Below are positions 8,371 through 18,100 of a DNA stretch of 34,749 nt, in pieces. The position numbers and the translations under genes are program-made. The stretch spans positions 1 to 34,749 of the forward strand of contig VGZN01000004.1 of the NCBI GenBank assembly GCA_016872635.1. Reading direction: 5' to 3'. Source of the DNA: Planctomycetota bacterium (lineage in GTDB: Bacteria; Planctomycetota; Planctomycetia; Pirellulales; Pirellulaceae). The first letter of the stretch is position 1, and every line of letters begins with the position of its first letter. The notes beneath the pieces are model-generated. The model was not told the origin of the DNA. It searched no databases and saw only the letters and a program-made list of their open reading frames with translations.

Positions 8371-9390
8371 TTAGGCCTTCACTGTCCAGGTGTCCCCGCT
8401 GCTAAACAGTTTCTGAAGATCTCCCTTGCCTCGTTGCGAGACCGTTTGATCAATCTGCCCGCGTACCGCTTCCTCGAACGTCTCGTGGACAACATTGCGG
8501 AAGACGCCGATCGGTTCTGGGAATGCGGGATGCCTCATGCGCGAGAGGAGGTAGACGAGAGCTGGGTCTGCGTGTTCATCGTGGAATAGCAAGTCATCTT
8601 CTTTGACTTTACCGTCCGCGAGATTCACGATCTCTAACGAGAAACCGTTCAGGCGGATCCCCTTGTCTCGATTCTTTCCATAGATCAACGGCTTGCCATG
8701 CTCGAGTTCAATCGTGGTGTCATCACGCGTGGCCTTGTCTTGAGCGTAGCTAAACGCACCATCGTTAAACACGTTGCAATTTTGGTAGACTTCAACGAAG
8801 CTCGTGCCACGGTGTGCGGCGGCTCGTTTAAGAACGGTTGCCAAATGCTTAATATTGCTGTCCACCGAGCGAGCGATAAATGTGGCTTCGGCTCCAATTG
8901 CGATACTGATAGGATTGAGGGGGTGGTCAACAACCCCCATCGGCGTGCTCTTCGTGATCTGTCCTTCGACACTGGTTGGGGAGTACTGGCCTTTGGTCAA
9001 CCCATAGATCCGATTGTTGAATAAGACGATATTGAGGTCGACGTTGCGGCGCAGCAAATGGATGAAGTGGTTGCCGCCGATGCTGAGCGCATCGCCATCC
9101 CCGGTGATTACCCAGACGCTCAGGTCGGGTCGGGACAGCTTTAATCCGGTGGCAACTGCAGGAGCACGACCGTGGATCGAGTGGACACCGTAGGTGTTTA
9201 CGTAATAAGGAAAACGGCTGCTGCATCCGATCCCTGAAATGAAAACAGTTTGTTCGGGAGGTATGCCAATCTCCGGAAGAACCTTTTTCATTTGTGCCAA
9301 GATGGAGTAGTCACCGCATCCTGGGCACCATCGAACATCTTGATCGCTCGCGAAGTCGTCAGCTTTTAAAACGTTTAGCGCGGTACTCAT
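8371..9390 (-). CDS. korB: 2-oxoacid:ferredoxin oxidoreductase, beta subunit
   Basis: The 339-aa protein is the thiamine-diphosphate-binding subunit of a 2-oxoglutarate-type ferredoxin oxidoreductase. It shows the cysteine motif WCPGCGDY near the N-terminus, GIGCSSRFPYYVNTYGVHSIHGRA, and the TPP/Mg signature GDGDALSIGGNHFIHLLRRN with NNRIYGLTKGQ. With KorA it converts a 2-oxoacid plus CoA and oxidised ferredoxin into acyl-CoA, CO2 and reduced ferredoxin in the cytoplasm. 2-Oxoglutarate is the likely substrate, which would close the TCA cycle, but 2-oxoacid specificity cannot be fixed by eye. It follows korA by 118 bp on the same strand. Confidence 0.92.
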   Translation of the reverse strand: MSTALNVLKADDFASDQDVRWCPGCGDYSILAQMKKVLPEIGIPPEQTVFISGIGCSSRFPYYVNTYGVHSIHGRAPAVATGLKLSRPDLSVWVITGDGDALSIGGNHFIHLLRRNVDLNIVLFNNRIYGLTKGQYSPTSVEGQITKSTPMGVVDHPLNPISIAIGAEATFIARSVDSNIKHLATVLKRAAAHRGTSFVEVYQNCNVFNDGAFSYAQDKATRDDTTIELEHGKPLIYGKNRDKGIRLNGFSLEIVNLADGKVKEDDLLFHDEHADPALVYLLSRMRHPAFPEPIGVFRNVVHETFEEAVRGQIDQTVSQRGKGDLQKLFSSGDTWTVKA

Positions 9391-9508
9391 GTCTGGTCGT
9401 ACTTTAGTTGAATAAGTTTCAGTAGGAAGTGAGTCGTTGTTATGTTGTCGGAAGCCTCAATGATGACGAAGGCTTCGTTGAGTGCTGGATTGATTTGCGT
9501 CGACGAGC

Positions 9509-11407
9509 TTACTTGGTCGAGACCGCATTCGAGCGATGCGACGATTTGGTCATTTCACAGATCTTTTCGAATAGCTCTGTCACCGTAAACGGCTTACCCT
9601 TGACCTTGTTGTAACCGACCGCATCGACGAGGTATCTGCTGCGGATCAACATCCTCAGTTGGCCCATGTTGAGTTCCGGAATCAGGACCTTCTCGTATCG
9701 CGAGATGATTTCCCCGAGGTTGCTGGGGAAGGGGTTCAGATAACGAATGTGGGCTAGAGCCACACTTCGTCCGGCTTCTTGGGCTTTTTGAACCGCGGTT
9801 AAACAGGCTCCGTACGTTCCACCCCAGGAGAGAACGAGGAGTTCGCCACTCTGAGGACCGACGACCTGTTGCGGGGGCAAAAGCTTGGCCGCGTTGGCGA
9901 CCTTTTGAGCCCGGATGTTGACCATCTTTTGATGGTTTTCGGGATCATAACTGATGTTGCCGGTGCCATCTTCTTTCTCGATTCCTCCGACGCGGTGCAT
10001 GAGGCCCGGGGTACCAGGAATAGCCCATGGCCTCGCGAGCAACTCATTGCGTAGGTACGGCTTGAATGGTCCGTTTGGATTGTTATTTCCTTGCGGATGC
10101 TCGATCTTGATCGGGGACAATTTGGAAACATCGGGGATCAACCACGGCTCGGCGCCGTTGGCGATGTAACCGTCGGAGAGCACGACCACTGGTAACATCA
10201 ATTGTGTCGCCAGCATCCAAGCTTCTTGGACGATTTCAAAGCAGTCTCCGGGGCTTCGGGCCGCGAGAACCGGCAAGGGGGCTTCGCCGTTACGCCCAAA
10301 CATCACCTGAAGCAAGTCGGCTTGTTCCGTTTTCGTGGGGAGTCCCGTGCTAGGACCGCCGCGCTGAACATCGATGACCAAAAGGGGCAACTCCAGCATG
10401 ATCGCCAGTCCCATCGCTTCGGTCTTGAGGGCGATCCCTGGTCCGCTGGAGGTGGTAACCCCCATCTGTCCACCGTAGGCTGCTCCGATCGCAGAGCAGA
10501 CCGCAGCGATCTCATCTTCCGCTTGGAAGGTGCAAACACCGAAGTTCTTGTACCGTGCCAGTTCGTGAAGGATGTCGCTGGCAGGTGTAATAGGGTATGA
10601 AGCGTAGAAAACCTCTTTGCCGCTTCGCTGGGCGGCAGCAAGCAGTCCCCACGCGAGGGCTTGGTTACCCATGATGTTTCGGTAAGTACCAGGGGTCAGT
10701 TTTGCTGCTTCGACGTTGTACGAGTGTCCGAGCGCCTCGATGGTCTCGCCAAAAGCCCAACCCGATCGCAACGCCTTTTCATTTGCATCTGCGATGACCG
10801 ATTTGCCAGCCCCGAATTTGCCATGGATGAATCGCAATGTCGCATCCATGTTTCGGCCGTAAAGCCAATAGACCAACCCCATCGCGAAAAAATTCTTGCA
10901 ACGATCGGCATCTTTGGAGCCGAGGCCAAACTCAGCGACCGCTTCTTTGGTGAGGCGAGTCATCGGAACCTTGATCAAGCGATAGTTTTCCATCGCGGGA
11001 TCTTCAAGCGGGCTCGTGCTAAGCTTGGCAAGCTTGAGGTCCTTGTCCTCAAAACTGTCTTCGTTGACGATCAGCAATCCTCCCTTGGGGAGATCCGCCA
11101 AATTCGTCACCAAAGCAGCGGGGTTCATCGCGACCAACGCGTCGAGCGTATCGCCCGGTGTATGGACTTCGTGTGAAGCAAATTGAACTTGGAATCCCGA
11201 AACCCCAGCGCGGGTGCCTCGCGGCGCACGAATCTCTGCTGGAAAGTCAGGGAAGGTCGCGACGTCATTTCCAAGAAGTGCCGATGTGTTCGTCAATTGC
11301 TGACCGAGCAACTGCATACCATCACCCGAGTCACCCACCAATCGCACGGTGATTCCACTGACAAACTTGACAGGTTTCTCGGTCGACGAGAGAGATTCGG
11401 TAGACAT
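9509..11407 (-). CDS. korA: 2-oxoacid:ferredoxin oxidoreductase, fused gamma-alpha subunit
   Basis: The 632-aa protein has the gamma domain first (about residues 18-215, GDSGDGMQLLGQQL and PAEIRAPRGTRAGVSGFQV). The alpha pyrimidine-binding domain follows (about 240-430, YASYPITPASDILHELARY, TFQAEDEIAAVCSAIGAAYGG, TSSGPGIALKTEAMGLA), then a C-terminal domain. This fused two-subunit form is usual for bacterial KorAB. It pairs with korB to its left. The start at ATG 11407 is supported by CGGAA closely upstream. Three TAGGATC direct repeats lie directly before the start and may be an operator. Confidence 0.92.
   Translation of the reverse strand: MSTESLSSTEKPVKFVSGITVRLVGDSGDGMQLLGQQLTNTSALLGNDVATFPDFPAEIRAPRGTRAGVSGFQVQFASHEVHTPGDTLDALVAMNPAALVTNLADLPKGGLLIVNEDSFEDKDLKLAKLSTSPLEDPAMENYRLIKVPMTRLTKEAVAEFGLGSKDADRCKNFFAMGLVYWLYGRNMDATLRFIHGKFGAGKSVIADANEKALRSGWAFGETIEALGHSYNVEAAKLTPGTYRNIMGNQALAWGLLAAAQRSGKEVFYASYPITPASDILHELARYKNFGVCTFQAEDEIAAVCSAIGAAYGGQMGVTTSSGPGIALKTEAMGLAIMLELPLLVIDVQRGGPSTGLPTKTEQADLLQVMFGRNGEAPLPVLAARSPGDCFEIVQEAWMLATQLMLPVVVLSDGYIANGAEPWLIPDVSKLSPIKIEHPQGNNNPNGPFKPYLRNELLARPWAIPGTPGLMHRVGGIEKEDGTGNISYDPENHQKMVNIRAQKVANAAKLLPPQQVVGPQSGELLVLSWGGTYGACLTAVQKAQEAGRSVALAHIRYLNPFPSNLGEIISRYEKVLIPELNMGQLRMLIRSRYLVDAVGYNKVKGKPFTVTELFEKICEMTKSSHRSNAVSTK
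9726..9733 (+). repeat. Isolated KOPS-type octamer GGGAAGGG
   Basis: A single GGGNAGGG match inside korA on the + strand. It is not part of a G-rich cluster but agrees with the polarity of the clusters around it. Confidence 0.45.
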
Positions 11408-11831
11408 TATTTCCGTAGGATCAATTTCGATAGGATCGAGGTAGGATCAAAAAAACGAGCGACTCGAGATCTCCGCTGTGCCATCGGCCAAGCTCGCATG
11501 GATATTGCTTGCATTGTCCAGCCATGAACTTGGATTGCCGGGCATTCTGGAGAGAACTCCGCTCCCCTGAGACGAGGGACTCGCGTTGGGGGTATTTGAC
11601 GGTTGTATCGATTCTCGGAGCTCGGTTGGAAGCCCTATTTTGGCAAATCACTCCTAGGTTGAGTATGTCAAAATCGCCGAAAACCCCCACTTTCCCAACG
11701 CTTTTCTTCCTAGGAATCACGAATTACGGGCACCTAACCGTAGGAAGCCTACGCGACTAATTCCCACGGCTCACCCCCATTGCTCAAGCGGTCCACTCGA
11801 CGTGTGTGGGCTTTATTCGATGTGGGAGGCT
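11408..11831. other. 424-bp intergenic region between ABC permease and korA
   Basis: No convincing gene is seen here; the two track ORFs that cover it have no recognisable features. It should hold the korA promoter. It also holds the TAGGATC triplication, a small perfect hairpin CGTAGG-AAG-CCTACG (11739-11753) with no T-run, and the repeated stop-codon segment of the permease gene. Confidence 0.6.
11416..11448 (+). repeat. Three TAGGATC direct repeats before korA
   Basis: TAGGATC occurs at 11416-11422, 11431-11437 and 11442-11448. On the korA strand this is GATCCTA three times, ending 8 nt before the start codon. It is either an operator array in the leader or a slippage product. Confidence 0.5.
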
Positions 11832-11839
11832 TTATTCGA
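11804..11839 (+). repeat. Short tandem duplication across the permease stop codon
   Basis: GGCTTTATTCGA occurs at 11809-11820 and 11828-11839, each preceded by a TGTGGG sequence. The second copy contains the TAA stop of the permease gene (GTC GAA TAA on the - strand), so the last codons and the stop codon are duplicated downstream. Confidence 0.65.
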
Positions 11840-14063
11840 CTTCAGACGTAACAGTATCGAGCACTCGGAGCTCAAAGTGCTCCAGCAATTTTCCCAAAGG
11901 TAAGATCAACGCGCGATAGAGATTCCACGAAGCGAACGCCCAGGGAATTGCCAAGAAGAGTGCCACTGGGACGGACGCCATCGCTGGAACGAACCGACTG
12001 ATCACAAACTCGATCCCGAGCGGGGCGAGGCTCAAGCAAAACATCATAGGTATCAAGGTTGAGAGGAGCAACGTTGATACAACCGCCTTCCAATTGAACC
12101 GCTTGGGCTGAATCCCGCCAGCTGGTAATCCAAACGGGGCTAGGATCGACTGGAGGTTTGTTACCAGAAAGCAAACGGGGATGAAGGTGATAATCGCTAG
12201 CGGGGAGTAGAGAAGTTTATCCAACGGGATGCGCCAATAGATACCAATCCCTATGCATGTCAGTCCGGCGATCGCGAATACAGGGATGCCATACGCGACG
12301 TTACGCCCGTTCAAGATCTGATGCCTGGGAATCGGTGAGAGGACCCACGCTCGGAAGCCCGAGCGATCGAATCCAAACAAGTTTCCTAAGAAGCCCGAAG
12401 ATGTGTAAAGGCAGAATCCCGCAATTCCCAATACGAGAAATGTATCCAAAAACGGATTGGCCGATGATCTCCAGTAACTCATGAAGAACAACAGAATGAT
12501 CGGCTGGATGAAGGGACCCATCAATTGCAGTTTCATCTCAGGAGCTCGCCAAATCGAAATCCAGGTTTGCGCCACAATTGCGGACGATGTTTCATCCAAC
12601 ATTGGGAACGATCGTTCCATCCACGTGCTGCTCCCCTTGGTCCCTTCCTGCAATCCTGCAGTGGAAATTGCTTGGTTAGTCGCCGTAGGGGATGTCGATT
12701 CCGCTTTTGGTTGGGAGAGTCCGGGAGCCGAACCGAATCCATGCTGGTAGTACCGCAATGTGGTGGCATAGTTGCGTCGTAGCGATACCGCTGATATCGC
12801 CAGCATCCCAGGAACCAAGAAAAGCGTTTTCCAAGGTGATTTTGGAATCGACTCGGCACATGCGGCAAACCAAAAAGGAGGCAGGGTGATATCAAGCCAA
12901 CTCAAGGCCTGATCCAGCACACCCGTGAACTCAGTAAACGACTCCGCGCGAAATGGCGCGGCTGATTCTTGCAATGAAGTATCCGTTTCGGGTGGTGTGT
13001 CGACTGGCAACGCTTTCGATGAGGAGGATGCAGTCGGTACCTCAGCCATGGAATCGGTAGCCATGGAATTTGCAGGGATCGGCGCTTCGGGGCTGGCCTC
13101 AGGGGTGTCTAGTTCTATGGGTGTGTCCGTAACGATGCTGTTGTCCGTAGTGCTTTCTTCGATCTTGCTGTCATGGAGATTCCCTTCGATCGATGGTATG
13201 GGAGCAATTGAGGGCAACGTACTATCTGGCAGTACTGTTGGTGGCGGAGGCAGAACACCGTGGGGGTTGGGCTTTGTGATGCGAGCAACGTACGAGGTGA
13301 GTTGACTGATGGAAATAGCAACGCCTGCCATCGTGATGCCAACGATAAATGGCAAGAAGAGCATTACCATTCGCCTACGTTTTGGATTGGCAACCCACGC
13401 TGAAAGGATACTTCGAAGGTGCGATGTCAGCGCCGTGATCATCACTAAATATGCCAGTAATGGGATAGCGATCAGCAGCACCGAGGGGCCGTGCGAGATC
13501 GATCCCCCGAGGATCAAGCCGATGCAGATGCACGTGAAGTAGATAAAGGGCAAGTTTCCAAGAGAGAGGATATGATTGAGGGAAAAGACATGGCTGGGGG
13601 AAATTGGCAAATGCATGATCCGGTCCATGCTGACTCCATCGCTCCGGGTCAGTTCGGTCGAGATTTCGATGATCCAAAACAAAAGAAAGACGAATACGAG
13701 ACCGTTCCAAACGTAGCTCGTGTAGTTCATCGAACTCGCGTTCCGATAGAGAAAGAATCCCCCGATGGAACCGATGAGAACAGCGAAGAGAGTCCCCATA
13801 CTGATCGCCGAATAGAACACAAAAACGACGACCTTGCCCAGGATCGATTCCCGCGACCAGCGATTCGCTACGACTCGCGATTGAAGGAAAACAATGGCGC
13901 TGAAATGCTGAATGCAAGTGCGGATCCAACCGGATAACGAATCATTCTCGGCGTTGCTTCCCGTTCGCGAAGCATGTTCTCTCGAGGGCAGGGTAGGGGA
14001 GGGGGGTGCCGTCGCAGACAGGGCAGGGCGGGGCAGGGGGGTGCCGGCGGTCTCAGGAGTCAT
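11832..14063 (-). CDS. ABC exporter permease-like membrane protein
   Basis: The 743-aa protein overlaps the ATPase gene by four bases (ATGA), so the two are translationally coupled and form one exporter. Hydrophobic segments cluster in the first 270 residues (e.g. VVFVFYSAISMGTLFAVLIGS) and again after residue about 395, about 12 in total, as in large ABC-2-type permeases. Between them, about residues 275-385, is a Pro/Ser/Thr/Glu-rich low-complexity segment (e.g. SPEAPIPANSMATDSMAEVP), probably a disordered loop. The first 30 residues are Pro-rich and are encoded by two KOPS-like clusters, so the true start might lie later. The substrate is unknown. Confidence 0.75.
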   Translation of the reverse strand: MTPETAGTPLPRPALSATAPPSPTLPSREHASRTGSNAENDSLSGWIRTCIQHFSAIVFLQSRVVANRWSRESILGKVVVFVFYSAISMGTLFAVLIGSIGGFFLYRNASSMNYTSYVWNGLVFVFLLFWIIEISTELTRSDGVSMDRIMHLPISPSHVFSLNHILSLGNLPFIYFTCICIGLILGGSISHGPSVLLIAIPLLAYLVMITALTSHLRSILSAWVANPKRRRMVMLFLPFIVGITMAGVAISISQLTSYVARITKPNPHGVLPPPPTVLPDSTLPSIAPIPSIEGNLHDSKIEESTTDNSIVTDTPIELDTPEASPEAPIPANSMATDSMAEVPTASSSSKALPVDTPPETDTSLQESAAPFRAESFTEFTGVLDQALSWLDITLPPFWFAACAESIPKSPWKTLFLVPGMLAISAVSLRRNYATTLRYYQHGFGSAPGLSQPKAESTSPTATNQAISTAGLQEGTKGSSTWMERSFPMLDETSSAIVAQTWISIWRAPEMKLQLMGPFIQPIILLFFMSYWRSSANPFLDTFLVLGIAGFCLYTSSGFLGNLFGFDRSGFRAWVLSPIPRHQILNGRNVAYGIPVFAIAGLTCIGIGIYWRIPLDKLLYSPLAIITFIPVCFLVTNLQSILAPFGLPAGGIQPKRFNWKAVVSTLLLSTLIPMMFCLSLAPLGIEFVISRFVPAMASVPVALFLAIPWAFASWNLYRALILPLGKLLEHFELRVLDTVTSEVE
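13986..14006 (+). repeat. KOPS-like G-rich cluster 3 (intragenic, antisense)
   Basis: GGGCAGGGTAGGGGAGGGGGG has four G-runs of three or more with 1-2-nt loops, a canonical G-quadruplex pattern, and two GGGNAGGG cores. It lies antisense to the permease N-terminus, where it is read as Pro/Ser/Thr-rich peptide. It is followed by TGCCG, as is cluster 4. Confidence 0.8.
14021..14041 (+). repeat. KOPS-like G-rich cluster 4 (intragenic, antisense)
   Basis: GGGCAGGGCGGGGCAGGGGGG is a near copy of cluster 3, 35 bp away, with the same TGCCG right flank. The pair looks like a local duplication inside the Pro-rich leader of the permease gene. Confidence 0.8.
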
Positions 14064-14929
14064 GGCGAGGCATCCCCTTCCTGGGTCTTCTCGGCCTCAA
14101 GGGTGGATGGCACTGACCCACCGTGATCTACAGGGACGACTGATGGGCCGATGCTTGCTGAAGTCTCCGTAGAATCCAGCCAGTCCAATGTCGCCGTTGA
14201 TCCACTTTCGCTGCCAGCAACTTCGATGAATTTCTTTTCGAGTGAACCCGATTCCAGGATTTCCTGCATCGAGTTTTGGAGGACCAATTTGCCTCCAACA
14301 ATTACGCCGACATGAGTACACAGTCGCTGAACGATTTCAAGGACGTGGGAGGTGAGAAAGACGGTTGCACCACGATGCGTGAACTGCAGCAATAGGTCTC
14401 GAATGACCAAGGAAGCGACAGCATCTACTCCCTCGAACGGCTCATCGAGAAAAAGAAGCTTCGGATTGGAAAGCAGAGCTGCGGCAAGCGATAGTTTTTT
14501 TCGCATCCCGTGCGAGTAATCGATCGTCAATTTTTTTGTTTCGCGATCGAGGCTCAGCAAGGTCAGGAGTTCGGAGGATCGTTTGCGAATTTCGTCGCGT
14601 CCGAGGCCGTGAATGCGCCCGATGAACGTCAAATAATCGGTGGCTGTCAAATTATCGAAGAGCGCTAAGTTTTCGGGGATCACGCCGATTTGCCGCTTTG
14701 CCTCCAAAGACTGTTTCGAGTCGAGCATGTCACATCCGAGGACACGGATCGAGCCACTAGTGGGAGCTAATAATCCCGTCAGCATTTTAATCGTGGTCGA
14801 TTTACCCGCGCCGTTAGGGCCTAGGAAGCCATAGAACGTGCCGGGTTCTACCGTTAAGTGGAGGGTGTCTACCGCAAGCCGGCCATGGAAGGCTCGGCAA
14901 AGTGCATCGGTGGAAATAACGGAGTTCAT
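14060..14929 (-). CDS. ABC transporter ATP-binding protein
   Basis: The 289-aa cytoplasmic ATPase has Walker A GPNGAGKST (about residues 36-44), a Q-loop region with VIPENLALFDNLT, the signature YSHGMRKKLSLAAALL, Walker B PKLLFLDEPFEGVD and the switch His in LTSHVLE. The YSHGM signature in place of LSGGQ is common in ABC-2 exporter ATPases. The last ~60 residues are Ser/Thr-rich and variable. The stop overlaps the permease start by four bases. The gene is divergent from the SNF2 gene, with a 222-bp gap that must hold both promoters. Confidence 0.92.
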   Translation of the reverse strand: MNSVISTDALCRAFHGRLAVDTLHLTVEPGTFYGFLGPNGAGKSTTIKMLTGLLAPTSGSIRVLGCDMLDSKQSLEAKRQIGVIPENLALFDNLTATDYLTFIGRIHGLGRDEIRKRSSELLTLLSLDRETKKLTIDYSHGMRKKLSLAAALLSNPKLLFLDEPFEGVDAVASLVIRDLLLQFTHRGATVFLTSHVLEIVQRLCTHVGVIVGGKLVLQNSMQEILESGSLEKKFIEVAGSESGSTATLDWLDSTETSASIGPSVVPVDHGGSVPSTLEAEKTQEGDASP

Positions 14930-15151
14930 AGGTCAGAGTGCTTTGTTGGATGGCTCGAGTTGCCTACAAAATCTTCGAGTTTGGAAAAATCATACTCCTA
15001 GAATGGGACTCTGGGCTCCGTCGTCCTGCAATTTGCTCGCTGTGGCAACTCGACTTTCGACAAACTCCATTCGATTTGCCGCTACAATTCTTGGGAGAAC
15101 CTGATGTGAAGGTTTGATTTTTCAGTCGAAATTGAATGATGGGGCCGACCA

Positions 15152-18100
15152 TTGGCGAGGCGAAAGAAATCTCCAGCTTCCTACTCGCTAGACGCTTTGC
15201 GCGCCTTGCTGGAGCAGAACTTTTCGCTCCCGACATTTCGATCGGCTCACGGTGGGAGAGCATTCGGTGTAAGCGGAACAACCAATCGGGCTTCGGGCAA
15301 CCTCTCGGACCATGCTACCAACGGCGAATCTTCCGACGGCGAAGTTGCGTATACGGACAGCGATAGAAGCACGAAAGAATTGGTGCTCGCACGATCTGCA
15401 CACACTCGTGCGGAACAGTGGCAACCACGATTCCAGAAGATGATCGATCGCTTGCCATCGAATGTTTCCAAGGCTGGTAAGCCTCACGAAGACAGCATCG
15501 AGATTCTTGCGATTCATGCCTCCACGGTATTCGAAGCGGTGTACCGTACTCACTCCGAGGAGTGTCTAGCCGAGGAGTATCTGGTCTTTGTTTCGACCGA
15601 TTGGAATTTGGGTTGTGGTTGCTCATGCTCGATCAGTGCTGGACGAGGAAACTGTTTGCACACCGTCGCTTTGCTCCGTCGCGTGCATGAAGACCTAGCT
15701 TCGCCAGGGTCGCAGATCGCTCAAGCGGTTTCTCAAGGGAGGTTTTCGGATCAAGGTTTCCAAATGGTGGATTACATCCCCGATTCTGGCCTAGCACAAT
15801 TGGGCAGTCTGGATCGCTTGATCGCTTTACCCAAGTGGACGGAACACGCTGAATCGATTCGAGTCGACCGTATTCCTCACCGACGCACTCGGGTGGTGTG
15901 GCATATCGAGAGGCACTGGGGTATCGGTATTACGCCCTACATTCAAGTCGCTAACAAAAAGGGGAACGGTTGGAACCGCTCTAAAGAGATCGAGATCGCA
16001 GAACTTTGGAGCAGTGGAATTGAGTTGACCGAATCGGATAAACGCGTTCGAAAATGGATGGAGCATGAACTGGCAGGAAAGGATTTGCCGGTGATCGACA
16101 TCCTAGAAGCGCTCGTCGGACAACCTAATGTCTTTTTGAGCCATCAACACGAAGAGGTCGACGTCTCCAGAAGCGATGGCCGCATTGTTTTGCACGAGAT
16201 TCCGAAGGCTCGCAAGTTGCGACTTTGCTTTCGCGAGGAAACGCAATGGCCTGCGACCAATGTCTGTTTCCTCAACGACGGGATCGTAATGGTCTCTGAG
16301 ATCGCGCGAAAAATCGCGGTGGCACGATTCGATGCCAAGCAAACAGAGATGCTCTATGATCTACGACGGATTGCTGATATTCCGGCCAAGCATCGCGATG
16401 TGATTTTCCAAAAGATGGAGGCACTGCAAACATTTCTCAATGTTGAGTTGCCGTCGCGGGAAGAGCTTGCAATCGCGGAATTGGTTGCCCACCCGGTGAT
16501 GCTCCTCAAAAGCTTTCGAAATGGAGTCTTGGAGTATGGGTTGCGGGTCCGCGATGGCAAAGGCCGCCTGCATCGACCAGGCCAAGGCGTATTATTTCAG
16601 ATCGATCGAAGCGGGGATGCGCCGACGCAGTGGGTTCGCTCTGCTGCCAAAGAGATCCAGCTTTGCCAACACTGGCGAGATCGACTCGGAATCGAGGTCG
16701 CGAACTGGGATGGAGCCATCGAGGATTTTTTTGAAGCGATGACTCTGGTCAATTCGTTGCAGACGCCTACGAATTGTGCTGAGCCAAGTGAGGGAGAAGC
16801 TGCGCACAACCACATCGAGGTATTGTGGGATCCAAGAAGTGAATCGAAACCGCAACTGGCAGGAACGATCGGCATCGCAAACTTGAGAGTTTCCATCGAA
16901 CGGAAACGGGATTGGTTCCAATTGGCCGGTGAGTGTCTGTTGGGAGAGTCATCGATAGGGTTGCAGCAATTGCTGGATGCGATCGATGATAGCGAGTCTG
17001 TCCGGGTTGGTGCTGCAGCGGGGCAGGGCAGGGGGGGGAGCGATGGAAGCGAGTTTGTTCGTGTTGGGGATCTAGGTTGGGCGAAAATATCCACCGAGTT
17101 GCGGCGGAATTTGAAGCAGTTGCGAGAGTCGGTTCATAGCGAACGCAAGGCTTTGAAATTCGACCATTCCGCGGCGATCGAGATGCGAGCGCTGCAGCAA
17201 CGGCTTCCGATTCAAACCCACAAGTCGTGGGAAGAGTGCTTAGACCGAGTCGCTAGTGCTCAGGCCATGGAGCCAACGTTGCCCGGTGGGTTTGCAGCAT
17301 CGCTTCGCGACTACCAGTTCGAAGGTTATCGCTGGATGCGACGGTTGTGCGAATGGGGTGTGGGAGGTGTATTGGCCGATGACATGGGGCTCGGAAAAAC
17401 CGTGCAAACGCTCGGCGTTTTGCTCGACAGGGCAGGGGAGGGGCCATCGCTCGTCATCGCACCGACATCGGTCGGTTTTAATTGGATGCGGGAGACCGAA
17501 CGGTTTGCACCTGGGATCCAAGCTTTCCTCTATCGCGAAACCGATCGAGACGACTTTCTTCGTGGGCTGGGGCCTAACCAATTGGTGGTTGCAAGTTACG
17601 GATTGGCGTTGCGGGATATCGAGAAGCTCAAGCAAGTCGATTGGAATATTCTCGTTCTCGACGAAGCGCAAGCGATCAAGAACGGAAGGAGCAAAACCTC
17701 GAAAGCGATTGCCGATCTTGGGTCCAAATGGAAAGTTGCTCTGACGGGGACTCCGGTTGAAAACCACCTCGGTGAACTGTGGAGTTTGTTCCATACCGTT
17801 GCGCCAGGTGTTTTCGGCTCATGGGATCAGTTTCGGATTCGTTTTGCGAGTCCTATCGAACGAGATAACGATCCTGAGCGGCGAGATGCCCTTCGGAAAC
17901 GCTTGATGCCGTTTGTATTACGGAGGACGAAAAAAGAAGTGCTTCGCGATTTACCATTGCGTACGGATATGAATCTGATGGTCGAGTTGAGTCCTGCAGA
18001 ACGCAAGCGATACGATGCGGTTCGTGCGACTGCGATCATCGAAGCCGAGACCATCGCCAAATCCTCAGAGGATCAGGAGCAACGCTTCCGAATTTTGGCG

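Noticed and set aside
9451-9476. GAAGCCT...AGGCTTC hairpin between korA and korB
   Set aside because: Seven-base-pair stem with a 12-nt loop and no T-run; not enough for a terminator or attenuator call.
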